Source: Sciurus carolinensis (lineage: Eukaryota > Chordata > Mammalia > Rodentia > Sciuridae). From it: a DNA stretch of 64,000 bases. The DNA lies in contig NC_062222.1 in assembly GCF_902686445.1 (NCBI RefSeq), positions 132,873,035-132,937,034 of the forward strand, in the 5' to 3' direction. The notes beneath the pieces were generated by a model. That model was not told the origin of the DNA and ran no database searches. It saw only the letters and a list, made by a program, of their open reading frames with translations. Every line of letters starts with the position of its first letter. Positions within the stretch are counted from its first letter, which is position 1. Positions 1 through 11,848 of this stretch are shown piece after piece. The translations under genes and the position numbers were made by a program.

Positions 1-118
1 CTTCACTCCCCTCCCCTTCCCCTACTCCATACTGTCCTTTTTTAATTTTTGTGAGATCCTTTTTCATTCCTTATTTCCCTCTAGATTCTGCATAGTAGAG
101 GAAAACCAGAGATTTTCT

Positions 119-420
119 TTGCTCACATTTCTGGGGTACAGAAAATCTGGTCATCATGGGCACCTTCTCTCTGAAGCCTCCTGGGGGGAATCTTTTTGGT
201 GCTTTTCTCTTAACTCATGCTGGTCCCTAGCAATCCTTGGAATTCCTTGGTTTGTACAATCAACACCCCAAACCCTGACCCCATTAACACAGTTGCTGCT
301 GTGTGCCTGTGACTCTGTGATTCTTTTCTTGACCAATATCATTGGGCCCACCCTAATCCGACCTGACACCATATTAACAGGATTGCAGCATTAAAGACCT
401 TTTCCCTCCCTTCTCTGTCT
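119..420 (-). mobile_element. MaLR/MLT1-like LTR fragment
   Basis: The stretch reads like the reverse strand of an MLT1-type LTR. It has a 'ctcacatttctgggg' block followed about 200 bp later by 'attgggcccaccctaatccg', the usual order in reversed MLT1/MST LTRs. The open frames across it are incidental. Ends are not defined and no target duplication is visible, so this is a decayed fragment. Family assignment is from memory. Confidence 0.4.
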
Positions 421-810
421 TTTCTTTTTTTAAAATAAAGTACCAAGTGTCAGGACTTGAACATCTTTGGGGATGCACAAATCAACACGCAACACTAGAA
501 ATCATTTATTTTAGGAGAAAGTGAGTATGGTCTTTTGATTATGTGGGGTTCATTGGGGGCTTTTCAAAGCAGTGAGGTGTGTTTGCATAACTAACACAGC
601 AACCCATGACTATGTCAGATTTAATGCAAGTGAGAGAATTGAAACATTGAATTTTCACATGTGATTCATGAAGAAGTGCAGTGGTTCAAGGGCAGGCCAA
701 GTGAGGGGTCCTCTCTACCTCTTAAGTGACCATGTGCTTCCTACGAATGTGCTATATGGATTACTGGAGAAAATGGTGTTGCCCTGGTCTGCAGGAGCAC
801 CCAATCTTCT
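421..810. other. unassigned AT-rich sequence
   Basis: No gene, repeat family or strong regulatory signature recognised. Single-copy-looking, AT-rich DNA. Confidence 0.5.
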
Positions 811-812
811 AT

Positions 813-851
<39 letters not shown>

Positions 852-856
852 TTTTT
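811..856. repeat. (ATTT)n tail repeat
   Basis: An almost perfect tetranucleotide run of ATTT. It abuts the 3' side of the minus-strand SINE at 857-1053, so it is that SINE's A-rich tail (AAAT on the minus strand) expanded into a microsatellite. Likely length-polymorphic. Confidence 0.9.
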
Positions 857-1053
857 TGTGCCAAGGACTGAACCTAGGGTGTTTAACCACTGAGTCACAT
901 CTTCAGTCCATTTTTAATTTGTTATTTTAAGACAGGGTCTCATTAATTTGCACAGGGCCTCACTAAATGACTGAGGCTGGCCTCAAACTTGAGATCCTTC
1001 TGCCTCAGTCTCCGAGCCACTAGGATTGCAGGTGTACTCCAGTGTGCCTGGCT
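857..1053 (-). mobile_element. B1-dID SINE
   Basis: On the minus strand a 7SL-derived B1 half (reverse of 'gcctcagtctccgagcc' and 'acagggtctca') is followed by a tRNA/ID-like half (reverse of 'aactgaacctaggg' and 'accactgagtcacat'). This dimer order is the B1-dID architecture known from sciurids and relatives. Several percent diverged, so not recent. Confidence 0.85.
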
Positions 1054-1620
1054 TGAGTTGTTCCTCACAATCAGACGATGACTCGGGAGACCCAAGTTCT
1101 GTCTGGTGCCATACTGTTCACTAGTTGGACTGCAGCAGTTCTCCAAGCCTGCACTTCCTCAGCTGAAGTCCAGGTTTAAAGTGCCCATTCTGCACAACAG
1201 AGTCCAGGACAGCACAACCCTGTGGTCATGCTCAAGTAGAGGAGGCCCAAGGTAAAGCTCAGTCCAGAGGGTAAACACTGAGGATGCTTAGGAACTGTCC
1301 ACACTGGAGTTTGTTTTCTCCTACATTGTTCCTTATACCAAAAAATGGCATGAGACAGCAAAGTAATACTTTTCCTCCTAGCAACAAGACTTAATTTGAA
1401 ACGTTACAGCCATTCTGGTTAAATTACCACTAAGTTAATAAACCCAACTGCTCTCCCTTAGCTATTGATCCTGAATAATGGTCATAAAACCCGTAGCATT
1501 GTACAGTAGTAGTAGTAATAAATTCATATGAGACTTGAACCTCTGCCCTTGAGTTCACTTATATAAAACAGTAAACATCTTTCACCAAAGCTTACATACT
1601 TCAAAACACAAACTCCTGAG
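1054..1620. other. unassigned sequence
   Basis: No gene or repeat recognised. The short open frames on the minus strand show no domain or codon-use signal. Confidence 0.5.
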
Positions 1621-1838
1621 CCAGGTGCAGTTGTGCATGCCTGTAATCCCAGCAGCTCAGGAGGCTGAGACAGGAGGATCACAAGTTCATTTCCAGCCTC
1701 AGCAACTGAGCAAGGTACTAAGCAACTTAGCAAAACCCTGTGTCAAAATAAAATATTAAAAAGTCTTGGGGATGTATCTTAGTGGTTAAGGTCTCCTGGG
1801 TCCAATCCCCAGTACCACAAAAACAAAAAAACAAACAA
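1621..1838 (+). mobile_element. B1-dID SINE
   Basis: Left half is B1-like ('ccaggtgcagttgtgcatgc', 'cctgtaatcccagcagctca'); right half is ID/tRNA-like ('cttggggatgtatcttagtg', 'tccaatccccagtacca'), ending in an A-rich tail. A possible imperfect 10-bp duplication (acaaactcct / acaaacacct) flanks it. Confidence 0.9.
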
Positions 1839-3181
1839 TGAAAAAATACAAACACCTTGTTGTTTATATATAGCCAAGATTAACAAGCCTCATACAAAAT
1901 TCAGATAGGAAGTAAGGCTGCATTTCATAGTTGGTTAGCAGTAGCCCCAGGATATAAATGTGATAAATGCAAGAGGCAAAAGTTAGATTTTGTACCATAA
2001 ATACACATAGAAATCTTGTTTGTTTTACAATTTTTAATGATTAGCTAGTAGCTTCTAAAGTGATAGTTTGCTATGGATCAATATTATAGATTATGAAATG
2101 GATGTATAATGTTACAAAATACCATTTCAAAAACTTCCTAAATGATTATTTGCTTTCTTTCCATAATTTGACCAAGTTAAATGATAAACTGAGCTAACTA
2201 ATTCCCAGTGTTAAATATATCTTTGTTCATGGAATTTCATACTAAGCCAGGCCATGCAGTCTTATTATAAAGATGTAATACCAATTACATTTTGCTTGAA
2301 TTTATTTAGCATTTCTCTATCTAAAGACATAGGAAAGAATAAAATTTCCTTTTTAATGCTAGTTTGATAGTTATGTTACAATAATAAACTGGTTTTAAAA
2401 ATGTACTTGTAAGTCCCTTCCCTGTCATTGGATGATTTGAAACTATTTATGTAGCATGCAAATAATTTGTAACCTAAAAATTTGAAACCACTTACCAATA
2501 AAACACTTCTAGAGAAAATATATTTTGATGTGTTATTTGACAGAATTAAATTGTCTCTTTTCTTCATCTATTCAATTTTTCTACTTTCTTGTGTCAATTT
2601 TCATAATTAATATCTTGCTGGAATTATTCATTTCCTAGAGATTTTCAAATTTATTAGCATAGATTTGAATCTACTTATATTTTAAACACCTTCTGTGTAA
2701 ATCATATTCATTTTCTCTCTTCCTATTTCGTTATTCTTGATGAAATTTTCCAAAACCTACATTCCACTCCAGATCCATGATTTTATCTTAAATTTTATTT
2801 TTCTGTCCCCTTCTTAGAGTTCTGAGAAAAATTTTTTTGTCCTTTACTTCTTCACTATTATTGACAACTCAACCTGCTTCTACTATAACAATTACAGATT
2901 TTCCTGACATCAACACTGTTTTGACAAAAATGGTTCCTTTTCCATATACAATTCCTAGTGTCAACTCACTCCTTTAAAACAGTGGGTTTTTTCTCAATTT
3001 CATAGATGAAAATGCTTGGTCATTTCCAAGAATGCGTTGTGTCTTCCTGGGGAAGGACTGTACGCCCCACTCACTGACGCAGCTTCCCCAAGGATTCGTT
3101 CTGGCCAATGACACATGAATGGAAGTGGCGTGAGCCACTCCTGAGCAGAACCCTTCATAGCCTGCCAGCGGTCAGCTACGT
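1839..3181. other. unassigned AT-rich sequence
   Basis: About 1.3 kb of very AT-rich DNA with no recognisable gene or repeat family. It could hold old, unrecognisably diverged repeats. Confidence 0.45.
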
Positions 3182-3352
3182 TCAGGCACAGTGGCACACA
3201 CCTGTAATCACAGCTACCTGGGAGGTTGAGGCACGAGGATAACAAGTTTGAGACCAGTCTGGGCAACTAAGGGAGACCCTAAAATAAACAAGGGTCAGGG
3301 TATAGGTCAGTGGTAGAGAACCCCTGGATTCAATCCTCAGTGTTACAACAAA
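3182..3352 (+). mobile_element. B1-dID SINE (older copy)
   Basis: B1 half with 'acacacctgtaatcacagct' and 'gagaccctaaaata', then an ID half with 'gtataggtcagtggtagag' and 'ttcaatcctcagtgt'. More diverged than the copy at 1621. The minus-strand open frames that cross it are artefacts. Confidence 0.85.
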
Positions 3353-4374
3353 CATACATAAGTTTAATAAATTGTTTGCTTTTATAGTATAATAGAGGTG
3401 AGCATAGAAAACAGTTTCTTCACACTCTTTAAAGGATCTGAATGTCTTAATGAACCTCGATCTACTGATGACCAAGTAAATAAAATCACCTAATGTTAGT
3501 CCAGCCTGATAAATATACATAATATGTAGTTATTGGACCTTGAGGTAAAATGATTAATGTTTCAAATTGATTTGCTTCCCTCTTCCAAGACAGCATCTGG
3601 ATTAAGAAGAGGTCTCTCTTTCTGAAGACTGAGCATCCTCACCCAGAGTACCCTCCAATTTTCCAGACTCCCTGCAAAGAGGAGCTGAGGCTGTGACTTT
3701 TGCAGGTGACCACTGAGGTACAGTCTCCCATCCCTGGAATCTTGCTAAGGAGAATGACTGTTGTTCTAACTGAAGTAGCGTTCGACTCGGATTGAAAAAA
3801 TTAGTGGTGATGAAGCGTGTCCCTCTTACAATAGAATAAACTGGAAGTTACTTCCAAAAAGAGTATGCTATTTACACTTGCTTAATTAGAAATTTCATAC
3901 TATGTTTTTCTGTTTATCTTGCTTTTCAGAACATCTTAGAAGAATATCATTGTTGTTATAACTATCTTAACTGTGTATGGTTTTCTTCTATTATCTGGCC
4001 CTTACACAGTAACATCTAAGTTTCTTTTGGGAATGGTTGTGCTTTGCTAACAATAAAAGTGTATCTATAGTAATAATGTTTATTTTTTTCTATTCATGCC
4101 CCATCTTTTACTTCAACAATATAACTTCTTTCTGGAAGAGATCTCATCCCGTTGAGGCATCAGCCATGAGGACGGGTACTTGACTGAAACTAATCGATAA
4201 TCAAAATTGTTCTCTCTTACCCAGTGCAGTGTGTGCAGGGATAGATATTTAACCCAATGTAGGCATATTTTAGAAAAAAATTATAATATCTAAGAATTCC
4301 ATAAATACATAAATAGGATCATTTGCAGTCATTTTGCCTAGCTACTTAAGGAAATCTGTCCATAGAAGAAAAAA
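3353..4374. other. unassigned sequence
   Basis: No gene or repeat recognised. Composition is mixed, with a slightly GC-richer patch near 3590-3760. Confidence 0.45.
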
Positions 4375-4455
4375 TGCAAACTACAAATAAAAGAGAGGTG
4401 GGGGGGAGAGAGAGAAAAGGAAAAAAGAAAACAAATGAATAAACAAACAAAAACC
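4375..4455 (+). repeat. purine-rich low-complexity tract
   Basis: Plus strand is almost entirely A and G, including runs of G and GA dinucleotides around 4395-4425, then A-rich AAAC/AAAT repeats. Could be an expanded poly(A) tail of an unrecognised element. Confidence 0.7.
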
Positions 4456-5080
4456 CTGATGCATGGGGAGATAACAGGACAGGGAATCTTGATGATATTG
4501 ATACCGCTGGTTGTCCATAATTGGTAAAGAGTTTGCTTCCTCAAATGTTGAAGTTTGAACACCAGAGAAGTACTCCAAGGCAAGCCTACAGAGCAGGAAT
4601 TATTTAAAAGTAGTTGCACAGACTTCTGGAAGGGAGAAGGGGGCCAAGGCTGGTGTTCTGGTATCCCAAGAAGTGAGAGGACCCTGCCCCTTTTTATAGA
4701 GTAGTTTCCTTTGTTCTCCTGCTCTCTCTCCCCTTATCTCCCTCCTTCCTACCTACATGACTAGGCCCAGGAGATGCTGGTGAGGTGGCAAAGAGTTAAG
4801 AAGCAGATGGGGGGTGGCAAATGGCCTGAGTGGTTCCGGCAGGTGACAGCCCAGGGGACATTAATTAGCAATTCCCTGCCTGCATGCAGCCTTTGGGGAG
4901 AAGTAGTTCAGGCAGAAAACCGTGGTGATCAAAGGGCTCTGGAGACACTGACATCCCAATCTCCCAGGGGCGGTCTCCCCTGCACACAGCAGAGACAAGC
5001 TCCAGTACCAAGACTTCTCAGAATAATAAATAACTTCCAAATATGAACATGCCCTCTGCCATGCCCCCAGCCTCTCTGGT
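4456..5080. other. unassigned moderately GC-rich segment
   Basis: Clearly less AT-rich than its surroundings. It contains a TATA-like 'tttttatagagta' near 4692 and an AATAAA near 5023, which together recall an LTR. I cannot match it to a family and see no TG...CA ends or duplication. Two overlapping open frames at 4774-5234 lack recognisable domains. Alternatives are an unknown LTR or a single-copy non-coding region. Confidence 0.3.
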
Positions 5081-5887
5081 TTTATTTCCAGGGATTAACC
5101 AGGCTCCACAGAGACTTTTCTTGGGGCAAATACAGGGGTCTTTTATAGTTGGGTTCTTCTACAGTTGGGCATTTACTGAGTTTCTTTATACATTCATATT
5201 TCCTCTTCAATATACTTTGAAAAACCTGTTTTAAGATTAAGGGGAGAATTATTTACTGCTTCAGGTTTCTCACTCTTTTTATATTTCATTCTTCATGTCA
5301 ATGAGCAATTGGAAAAGAAGAGACAAAGACCACATATCAATTGTATTCACCTCTTTGCTTTGCCTAGGGAATCCCTGGAGCATTTTTAAAGAGAAATTCT
5401 TTGAAAATGGTTAAAGCTTCCTTTATAATTACTTGTCTATTCAGCTTTTCTACTTAAAATTGATACATTGTGGGCAATTTGTATGTTCTAAGAGGAAAAA
5501 AAGATTTTATTCATTGGGATTTTCAAACTTAACAACACATAGTTGTACATTTTGTTTGCTTATGATATTCAATCTCTGAAATATCTACTGTTATAGCCCC
5601 TTATTTCTTGTTTTCTGACTGCCTTTTCTTTCAGTTCTGTGGATCCGAGTAGTCAACACTGCATCTGATTCATTAAAGTTTACAAAAATATCAGAACTTG
5701 AATTTATTTCTAATTTACATAATATCAGTTTGCACATTCCATTTTCCATATTTATTTACTTGGATTAACTTTACTTTGTTTATTTTTAATTTTCTAAGTC
5801 TGTAATGAAGTTCTGAATTCCTCTATTTTTATTCTTTGCATAATGATGTCTCCCAGTATCAGCTTTTTTTGGCCAGTGCCACTCTGA
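5081..5887. other. unassigned AT-rich sequence
   Basis: Nothing recognisable as a gene, promoter or repeat. Confidence 0.45.
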
Positions 5888-6260
5888 TTCAATTTAATTC
5901 AACTGATCAGCAAGTACTGGATCACCTGCATTGTGCCAACCACAGGGCAGACAATGGAGTTAAAGTGGGGGACAAGAAACAAAGGCCTATTTTTTAGAAA
6001 TGTTATATTGGTTCATGTGCAAGAAAAATGATCAGTGAATGAATGGATAGTTATCAACCGCTAATGTGAAGGAAATAAAGTAGAGAACTATGGTAGAAAA
6101 CAGAAGAACGGTGTCCATGTCAGGTAGGCTGGTCTCTAAAGAGTGTCAGGAGAGGAGAAAGACCTGACTGGGCACATGAGACAGAAAGGAGTTGACATAA
6201 TAGGGCCCATGTCTCAGGAGGTGAATGAGCCAGGATGGGTTTCCTGAAAGGAGACTGAGA
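5888..6260 (-). mobile_element. ancient LINE L2 remnant
   Basis: Starts with 'tcagcaagtactggatcacc' and 'tgtgccaaccacagggc', matching the reverse of the L2 3' end (antisense 'gagcacctactatgtgccaggcac'). It continues with the decayed 'gacctgactgggcaca ... aatgagccaggatggg' region. Orientation is therefore minus. Divergence is very high, as expected for L2 in a mammal. Confidence 0.55.
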
Positions 6261-7479
6261 GCATGCGCTTGCCTACCAGGGCCTGGAATCTCTCATCAGC
6301 CCTCACCTCTGTCTTATATTCACTGAACATTCTTTTTTTCCAAATCTTCTCTCCTTCCCTTCATTTTTCAACACCAACATATCTCCCATTATTCTCAAAG
6401 GGAAGACATTACCTCCTATATTCATACAGACACACAGAGATACCAGAGAGTGACCTCAGCACATTCTCAAAACTTCCTTGTCCTCCTTTCCCTCACACAG
6501 GAGGTAGCAGCAGGTCCTGCAGGATGCTCCTTTCAGGCCTGCCCAGCCCACCATCCGAGGACATGCTGCATAGACTTCAGGGTCATTCTGTCTTTCAGGA
6601 GCCCCTCCCTGTTTGCTCGTTCTGCTCCTCGTTAATGTACTGAGCTGCCTCTCACATAAATACAACGTTCCTTCATGATCTCATCTCTCTCCACCTTCCA
6701 CCTCCTGTATCCCCTCCCTTTCATAACCAGACTTAGTTTGCATAAATACAATGTTTTCACTACTTTATCAAAAATCATCTTTTACGTGCTGTCAGTATCC
6801 TCCTTATTGCTAAAATTACTGGGCAACTTTCAGGACTTAACTTACTTCATATGTCTACAGTATTTAATCAACTACTCTTCCTCAAGTTCAATCTGCAGTC
6901 AACACCTTGAACTTACTCCCCACCTTGTGGGATGTCTTAACTTATCTTCACGGTGATTTCTTCTTTTCTTATCTTGCCCTTTCCATGTCTGTGACATGTA
7001 CTCATGTCACAAGGCTACTTCCTTTTATTCTTCCAAACATCCACTGTGTAGTAGATTTTCCTCACTGGCTTCAGTGTCCTTAGTTCCATAATGAGTAAGC
7101 ACCAACATCTACTCCTCCAGAGCTCTGGTCATTCCTCTCTCTTGTTTGAGTGTTCACATAAAAGCCTTTGTTTGTACATCTGCACTTGAGTCTCTGGAAG
7201 TCAAATCCATCTGGACATCTCTAATACTGCTGGACTCATCTTCTTTCCTGCTTTTGTGCTGACGTTGCTTCTCTCAGTAAATGCCATCTTCATCTAAGCC
7301 TTTTGTACAAGAAAGCTGGATGTCACCTAAGAATCCTTCTTCTTCCTTAACCCGCACAAAACCCCACTGATTCTCTTCCAAGTTCATGTCACATCAAGTC
7401 ACTCTACTTTGTCCCTTGTTACACCATTTTACATGTCAAGCAATGTTGATCCCAACATCTCTCTTGAGAGATCACTGTG
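6261..7479. other. C/T-rich stretch, possible ancient repeat, no gene
   Basis: Plus strand is pyrimidine-rich. Around 7190-7420 it recalls an old mammalian interspersed repeat ('gaagtcaaatccatctggac', 'atgtcacatcaagtcactct'). Lying between two L2 remnants of the same orientation, it could be the intervening L2 body. The 126-aa frame at 6263-6643 is low complexity (Ser/Pro/Leu from CT-rich DNA) with no domain. Confidence 0.35.
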
Positions 7480-7780
7480 AAAAAGCACTATTCAAGGCTC
7501 CGGGGTTCTATCACTGAACAAAGCAGATGAAGATGTCTTCCCCTGTGGGGCTCATGTTCTAGAGGAAAGAAGAGGTAACTACATTATTGAGGAGTAGCAT
7601 AGAATGAGCTAAGTGAAGTGGACAAAAGAAAATTGAGGTGCTCCAGGTAAGCCTCACTGAGTAGGGAGAGTAGAAATAAACACCCACTTGGAAATGGAGC
7701 TAATGTAGGGGAAGCGTATCCCAGGTCAAGAGCAGTCAGGTAAAGCTCCTAAGGTGAGTGTGATTGTCCTTCAGCCCTTA
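7480..7780 (-). mobile_element. ancient LINE L2 remnant
   Basis: Carries antisense-L2-like order: 'tatcactgaacaaagcagat', then 'ctgtggggctcatgttctag', then 'gtaggggaagcgtatcccag'. This matches the reversed consensus 'cagtgaacaaaacagac ... catggagcttacattctag'. Diverged and fragmentary. Confidence 0.6.
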
Positions 7781-8884
7781 AAGATGCTTGCACTGGGAGC
7801 ACAGAGATTGGGGGAGAGGCAAAGGGGTGAGGTCCAGAAGCTGCAGTTCTGGGGATAAGCACATTTAGAGTTGTGTACCTCAGAAAGCATGACCTTCACC
7901 TGGCGAATGCCAGACACCGCAGAGTCTGAGCATGGGAGCATCTTCCAGCTCTGAACCACGTCTTCACTCCCTGTATGTGTGATGTTCAGGGATGCTGTGT
8001 TCACAGTGTGTCCAGCCTCCCCTCTCACTTCTCTCATTTCAAAATCTAAGCTTCGGGAACTCTAATTGTGCTAATTCTCAGTGCCCTGGCTCTTCCTCAC
8101 CTCTTGCTTTGCATGATCTCCAGGAGCAAACCCCAGGTCCACCATCTGCCAAACATCTGCATTTCCATCAGTTCCGACTCTCCCCTCCTCCTTCACTGGC
8201 CTCTCTGAGTCCTGATCCTCAGCTTGGCTTGGTTGTCTTTTCTGTGCTTAGATTCTGTGCAGGAGCCTCATCATTGACCTCCCACACATGTCCATGAACC
8301 GAATTTACCAGCAAAGACAATGTGAACAGGAAGAGTTCAGGACCTGTTTTTGAGAGCAAGATGATCACAATTTGGGAGTAACATACCACACAGAAAAGGA
8401 GAAAACTATTCCCTAGGTGAGTTCTTAAGTTGAAAATTGAAGCCTTAAAATCCTACCACCAAATTACCTGAGAAAGTAATTTTTAGAAATTATTGATATA
8501 TTAATCCATAAGATATTTAAAGGGCATCAAAACTCTTTTAGTGTTTCTTCTTTAAAAATGGCAGAAGCAAGCACTTGGTAAAATTATATAAGGCTTCCTT
8601 GTTAATTTTATTAAGGGAACCATCAAGCATTAAAGATACAGAAAATAACAAAAAGTAAGTGTTTACATTACAGATATTACTATCAGTACTAAAAATGTTA
8701 TGCTATTCCAGAAACATAGAGAACTCTGCTGTAGATACACACACATGCACACTTGTATGTACTTATATATACACACACATACCCACATACACAAATGCCT
8801 ATAAAATCCCATTATTTCTTTGCCCTGTGTGAATCTCTAATACATGATGAGAACAATGTGAATTTCTTTAAGGGTGTCTCAATC
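7781..8884. other. unassigned sequence
   Basis: No gene or repeat recognised apart from the CA/TA tract at 8730-8800. The 7992-8297 frame is Pro/Ser/Leu-rich and unconvincing as coding. Confidence 0.4.
8730..8800. repeat. imperfect (CA)n/(TA)n microsatellite
   Basis: Alternating purine-pyrimidine DNA with 'acacacacatgcacact' and 'tatatatacacacacatac'. Interrupted, so probably only moderately polymorphic. Confidence 0.8.
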
Positions 8885-9707
8885 ATTAGCATAACTGCTA
8901 TAGTTTTACTGAGGTAAAATCATCATACTAATAACTGCATATATTTAATGTATTTAATTTGACAAGTTTGGATATATGTATACTATACCATCACCACAAT
9001 CTAGGTAGTAGCTATCCACTCCAAAAATTTTCTCACGTTCTTTTCCTTTTCTATTTTTTTTTTGTGATAAGAAAACATAACATGAGATTTATCATCTAAC
9101 CAAATGACCGAACCATATTTAACTGTGGATACTGTGTTGTACAGTGGATGTCCAGAACTTATTCAGCATGGATAAGCATAACTTTATACCCACTGAACCA
9201 TGACAGCCACCATTCTATTGTCTGATTCTATAAATTAAACTATGTATCATGTATAAATGAATTATATGGCATTCATTAATCTGTGGCTAATTCATTTCAC
9301 TTAGCATAATGGCTTCCAAGTGTAGGCTTGTCATTCCAAATGGGAAGATTTAAGTTTTTAGGGTTGAATAATACCCCATTCTATGTGCATACCACATTTT
9401 TTTTTTTCTATTCCTTAAAGGACATTTGGATGTTTCCATATCTTGGAATGCAGTGAATGTAAGTGTAGATGGCTCATCAAAATTCTGATTTCCATTTTTT
9501 TTAGATATAAATGTGAATGTGGAACTTGTGGAACGTGTGACTGTTTTATTTTTAATTTTTTGAGTTAGCTTTCTGGCTGTTTTCTATAGTGACTGCACCA
9601 CTTTGCATTACAATCATCTAGGTACAGAGTTCCAATTTCTCCACAACCTCAACAACATTTGTTAACATTTGGTTTTCTTGATAGTCATCCTAACAGTTGT
9701 GAAGCAG

Positions 9708-10155
9708 TCTTTTTTGTTCTTATTTTTACAGACTGCATTTTGATTCATTGTAAATAAATGGGGTATATCATGGTTGTGCACAATGTAGATGCACACCAAT
9801 TGTGCAATCATACGGGTACATAGGGTAATGATGTCTGTCTCATTCCACCATTTTCCATACCCCCTCCCTCTCATTTCCCTATATGTAATCTAAAGTTCTT
9901 CCATTCTTCTCTCACCCCAACTCCTTCAGCCCTCTTATTTATCATCATTCACTTATCAGGGAAAACATTTGGCCTTTGGTTTTTTGGGATTGGCTTATTT
10001 TTGGCATGATATTCTTCAGTTCCATCCATTTATCTGCAAATGCCATAAAGCTTTTTCTCAACAAAGGATACAACCAATAATGTCAAAAGGGAGCCTACAG
10101 AGTGGAAGAAAATCTTTTCCACACGCACTTCAGATGGAGCACTTATCTCCAAAAT
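9708..10155 (-). mobile_element. young sciurid L1 3' end with inverted 5' part
   Basis: At 9708-10048 the L1 is in minus orientation, starting at its 3' UTR ('acagactgcattttgattca') and running into ORF2 antisense ('ccatccatttatctgcaaat'). At about 10049 the orientation flips. 10049-10150 reads as plus-strand ORF2 ('gagcctacagagtggaagaa', 'atctccaaaatttataaaga'). A switch inside one insertion is the standard sign of twin priming. Only a weak 6-bp flank match (aagcag) is visible. Confidence 0.7.
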
Positions 10156-10194
10156 TTATAAAGACATTCTGTTTTTTGGCCTTAAGCAGGTTTC

Positions 10195-10500
10195 CCACTT
10201 TTTTCTCTCTTTCTTTCTACATTTTTATCGGTGCATTTATAGTTGCACATGAAGGTGGGATTTGTTGCTATGTATTCATACATACAAAAAATATGACAAT
10301 ATAATTTGACCATTGTCACTCCCAGCACTTCCCCCTTCCCTCCCCACCTCCTTATCCCCTTCCTCAATTGATCTTCTTTGGTTTTCATGAGATCCCACCC
10401 TCCACCTCCTCACCTTTCTTTTTCCTTTTCCTCTGCAGTTTTCACGTGTGAGGGAAAACACTTGACCCTTGACCTGAGTTGGTTAGGCAGGTTTTCACCT
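10195..10500 (-). mobile_element. older sciurid L1 3' UTR fragment
   Basis: Antisense L1 3' UTR-like sequence ('gcatttatagttgcacatga', then 'tcccccttccctccccacct', then 'gtgtgagggaaaacacttga'). It resembles the 3' UTR at 58460-58700 more than the young copies. It sits directly beside the inverted L1, inside the ancient L1M. Confidence 0.6.
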
Positions 10501-11448
10501 AATGCCATTTGTATGTCTTCCCTGGAGGTGTGTCTCTGCACATTCTTTTCCAACTTTTAACTCTTCTGTTTTGGGTTGTTGCTATTAGATTTTAGGAGTT
10601 ACCTGTATATTTTGTGAAATAATCTCTTCTGAGATATGTGGCTCGTAGATATTTTCTCACACTCCAGAGGTTGCCCTTTGATTCTGCTGATTGTTTCCTT
10701 TGCTGTGCAGTTCGATGTCATCCCTGGTGTCTATTTTTCTATAGGTGCCTGTGCTTTTGTTTACATATCTGTGAAATCATTACCAAAACCAGTATAAGAA
10801 ATATTTCACCTATATTTTCTTCTATAAGTTTTACCCTCCCAGTTCTTATGTTAGGCCTTTAATCCATTTATAATTGATATTTGTGTATAATGTAAGATGG
10901 GGGCCAACTACATCTTTTGCATCTATCTACCTAGTTTTTCCAACACTCTTTGTAGAAGAAACTATCTTTTATCTGTTGTATGATCCTAGTGCACAGGCTG
11001 AAGATTAGTTGGTTGTTTATAAGTGAGTTTGTTTCTGGGCTATTCTGTTCCATTGGTCTTACATGCCTGTCTTTCTTGCACTACCATAGAGTTTTCATTT
11101 ATTAGTGCTAAAGGTTTTGTTTTGCTTTTGTGGAGGCTTTAGAGTTTTCTATGTATCAGATCATGTCTTCCACAGAGATAGTTTTACTTCTTCCCTTCAT
11201 ATACAAATATAATATTTAAATTTTGTTTTCTTGTCTATTTGCTATAGCTAGGACTTCCAATACTTTACTGAATAGAAGTGGTGTAAATGAGCATCTTTGT
11301 CTTGATCTTCATATTAGAGGAAAAGTTTTCATTTGGTCACCAATGACATAATGTCTACATATATGACTTGGATTGTCATATATGTTTTATTTTATGTACC
11401 TATACCTATTTTACTGAATAATTTTATCATGAAAGTGTATTGAATTTT

Positions 11449-11770
11449 TTTCCTCATTTTTTATTATTTTTATTTAGCTTTTAATTTTTTACAGACTGCA
11501 TTTTGATTCATTGTACACAAATGGGGTACATAATTTCGTTTCTATGGTTGTACACAATGCAGATTCATACCATTTGTGTAATCATATGTGTACATAGGGT
11601 AATGACGTCTGTCTCATTCCACCATTTTTCATACCCCCTCCCTCTCATTTTCTTCTACATATTCTAAAGTTCCCCCATTATTCTCTCATTCCCCACTCCC
11701 ACCCCCATTATATATCATCCTCCACTTATCAGGGAAAACATTCTGCCTTTGGTTTTTTGGGGGTTTGGCT
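11449..11770 (-). mobile_element. 5'-truncated young L1 3' end
   Basis: Antisense L1 3' UTR ('ttacagactgcattttgatt', 'tagggtaatgacgtctgtct', 'tcagggaaaacattctgcct') ending at 'gggtttggcttatt'. The T-rich left end is the poly(A) side. Forms the left half of the chimera. Confidence 0.85.
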
Positions 11771-11848
11771 TATTAGTGCTTGCCTCGCAAGCAAAAGGCC
11801 CTGGGTTCAATTCCCAGCACTGCAAAAAAAAAAAAAAAAAAAAAAAAA
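11771..11848 (+). mobile_element. 5'-truncated ID SINE with A25 tail
   Basis: Begins inside ID at 'agtgcttgcctcgcaagc', continues to 'ggttcaattcccagcactgc' (the tRNA B-box region), then about 25 A. The first ~27 nt, with the A-box, are missing, so it has no internal promoter of its own. Forms the right half of the chimera. Confidence 0.9.

Noticed and set aside
811..856. Stand-alone microsatellite
   Set aside because: It directly adjoins the 3' end of a minus-strand SINE and is its expanded A-rich tail.
6263..6643. 126-codon frame
   Set aside because: Ser/Pro/Leu-rich translation of CT-rich DNA lying between L2 remnants, with a competing frame on the same strand and another on the opposite strand.
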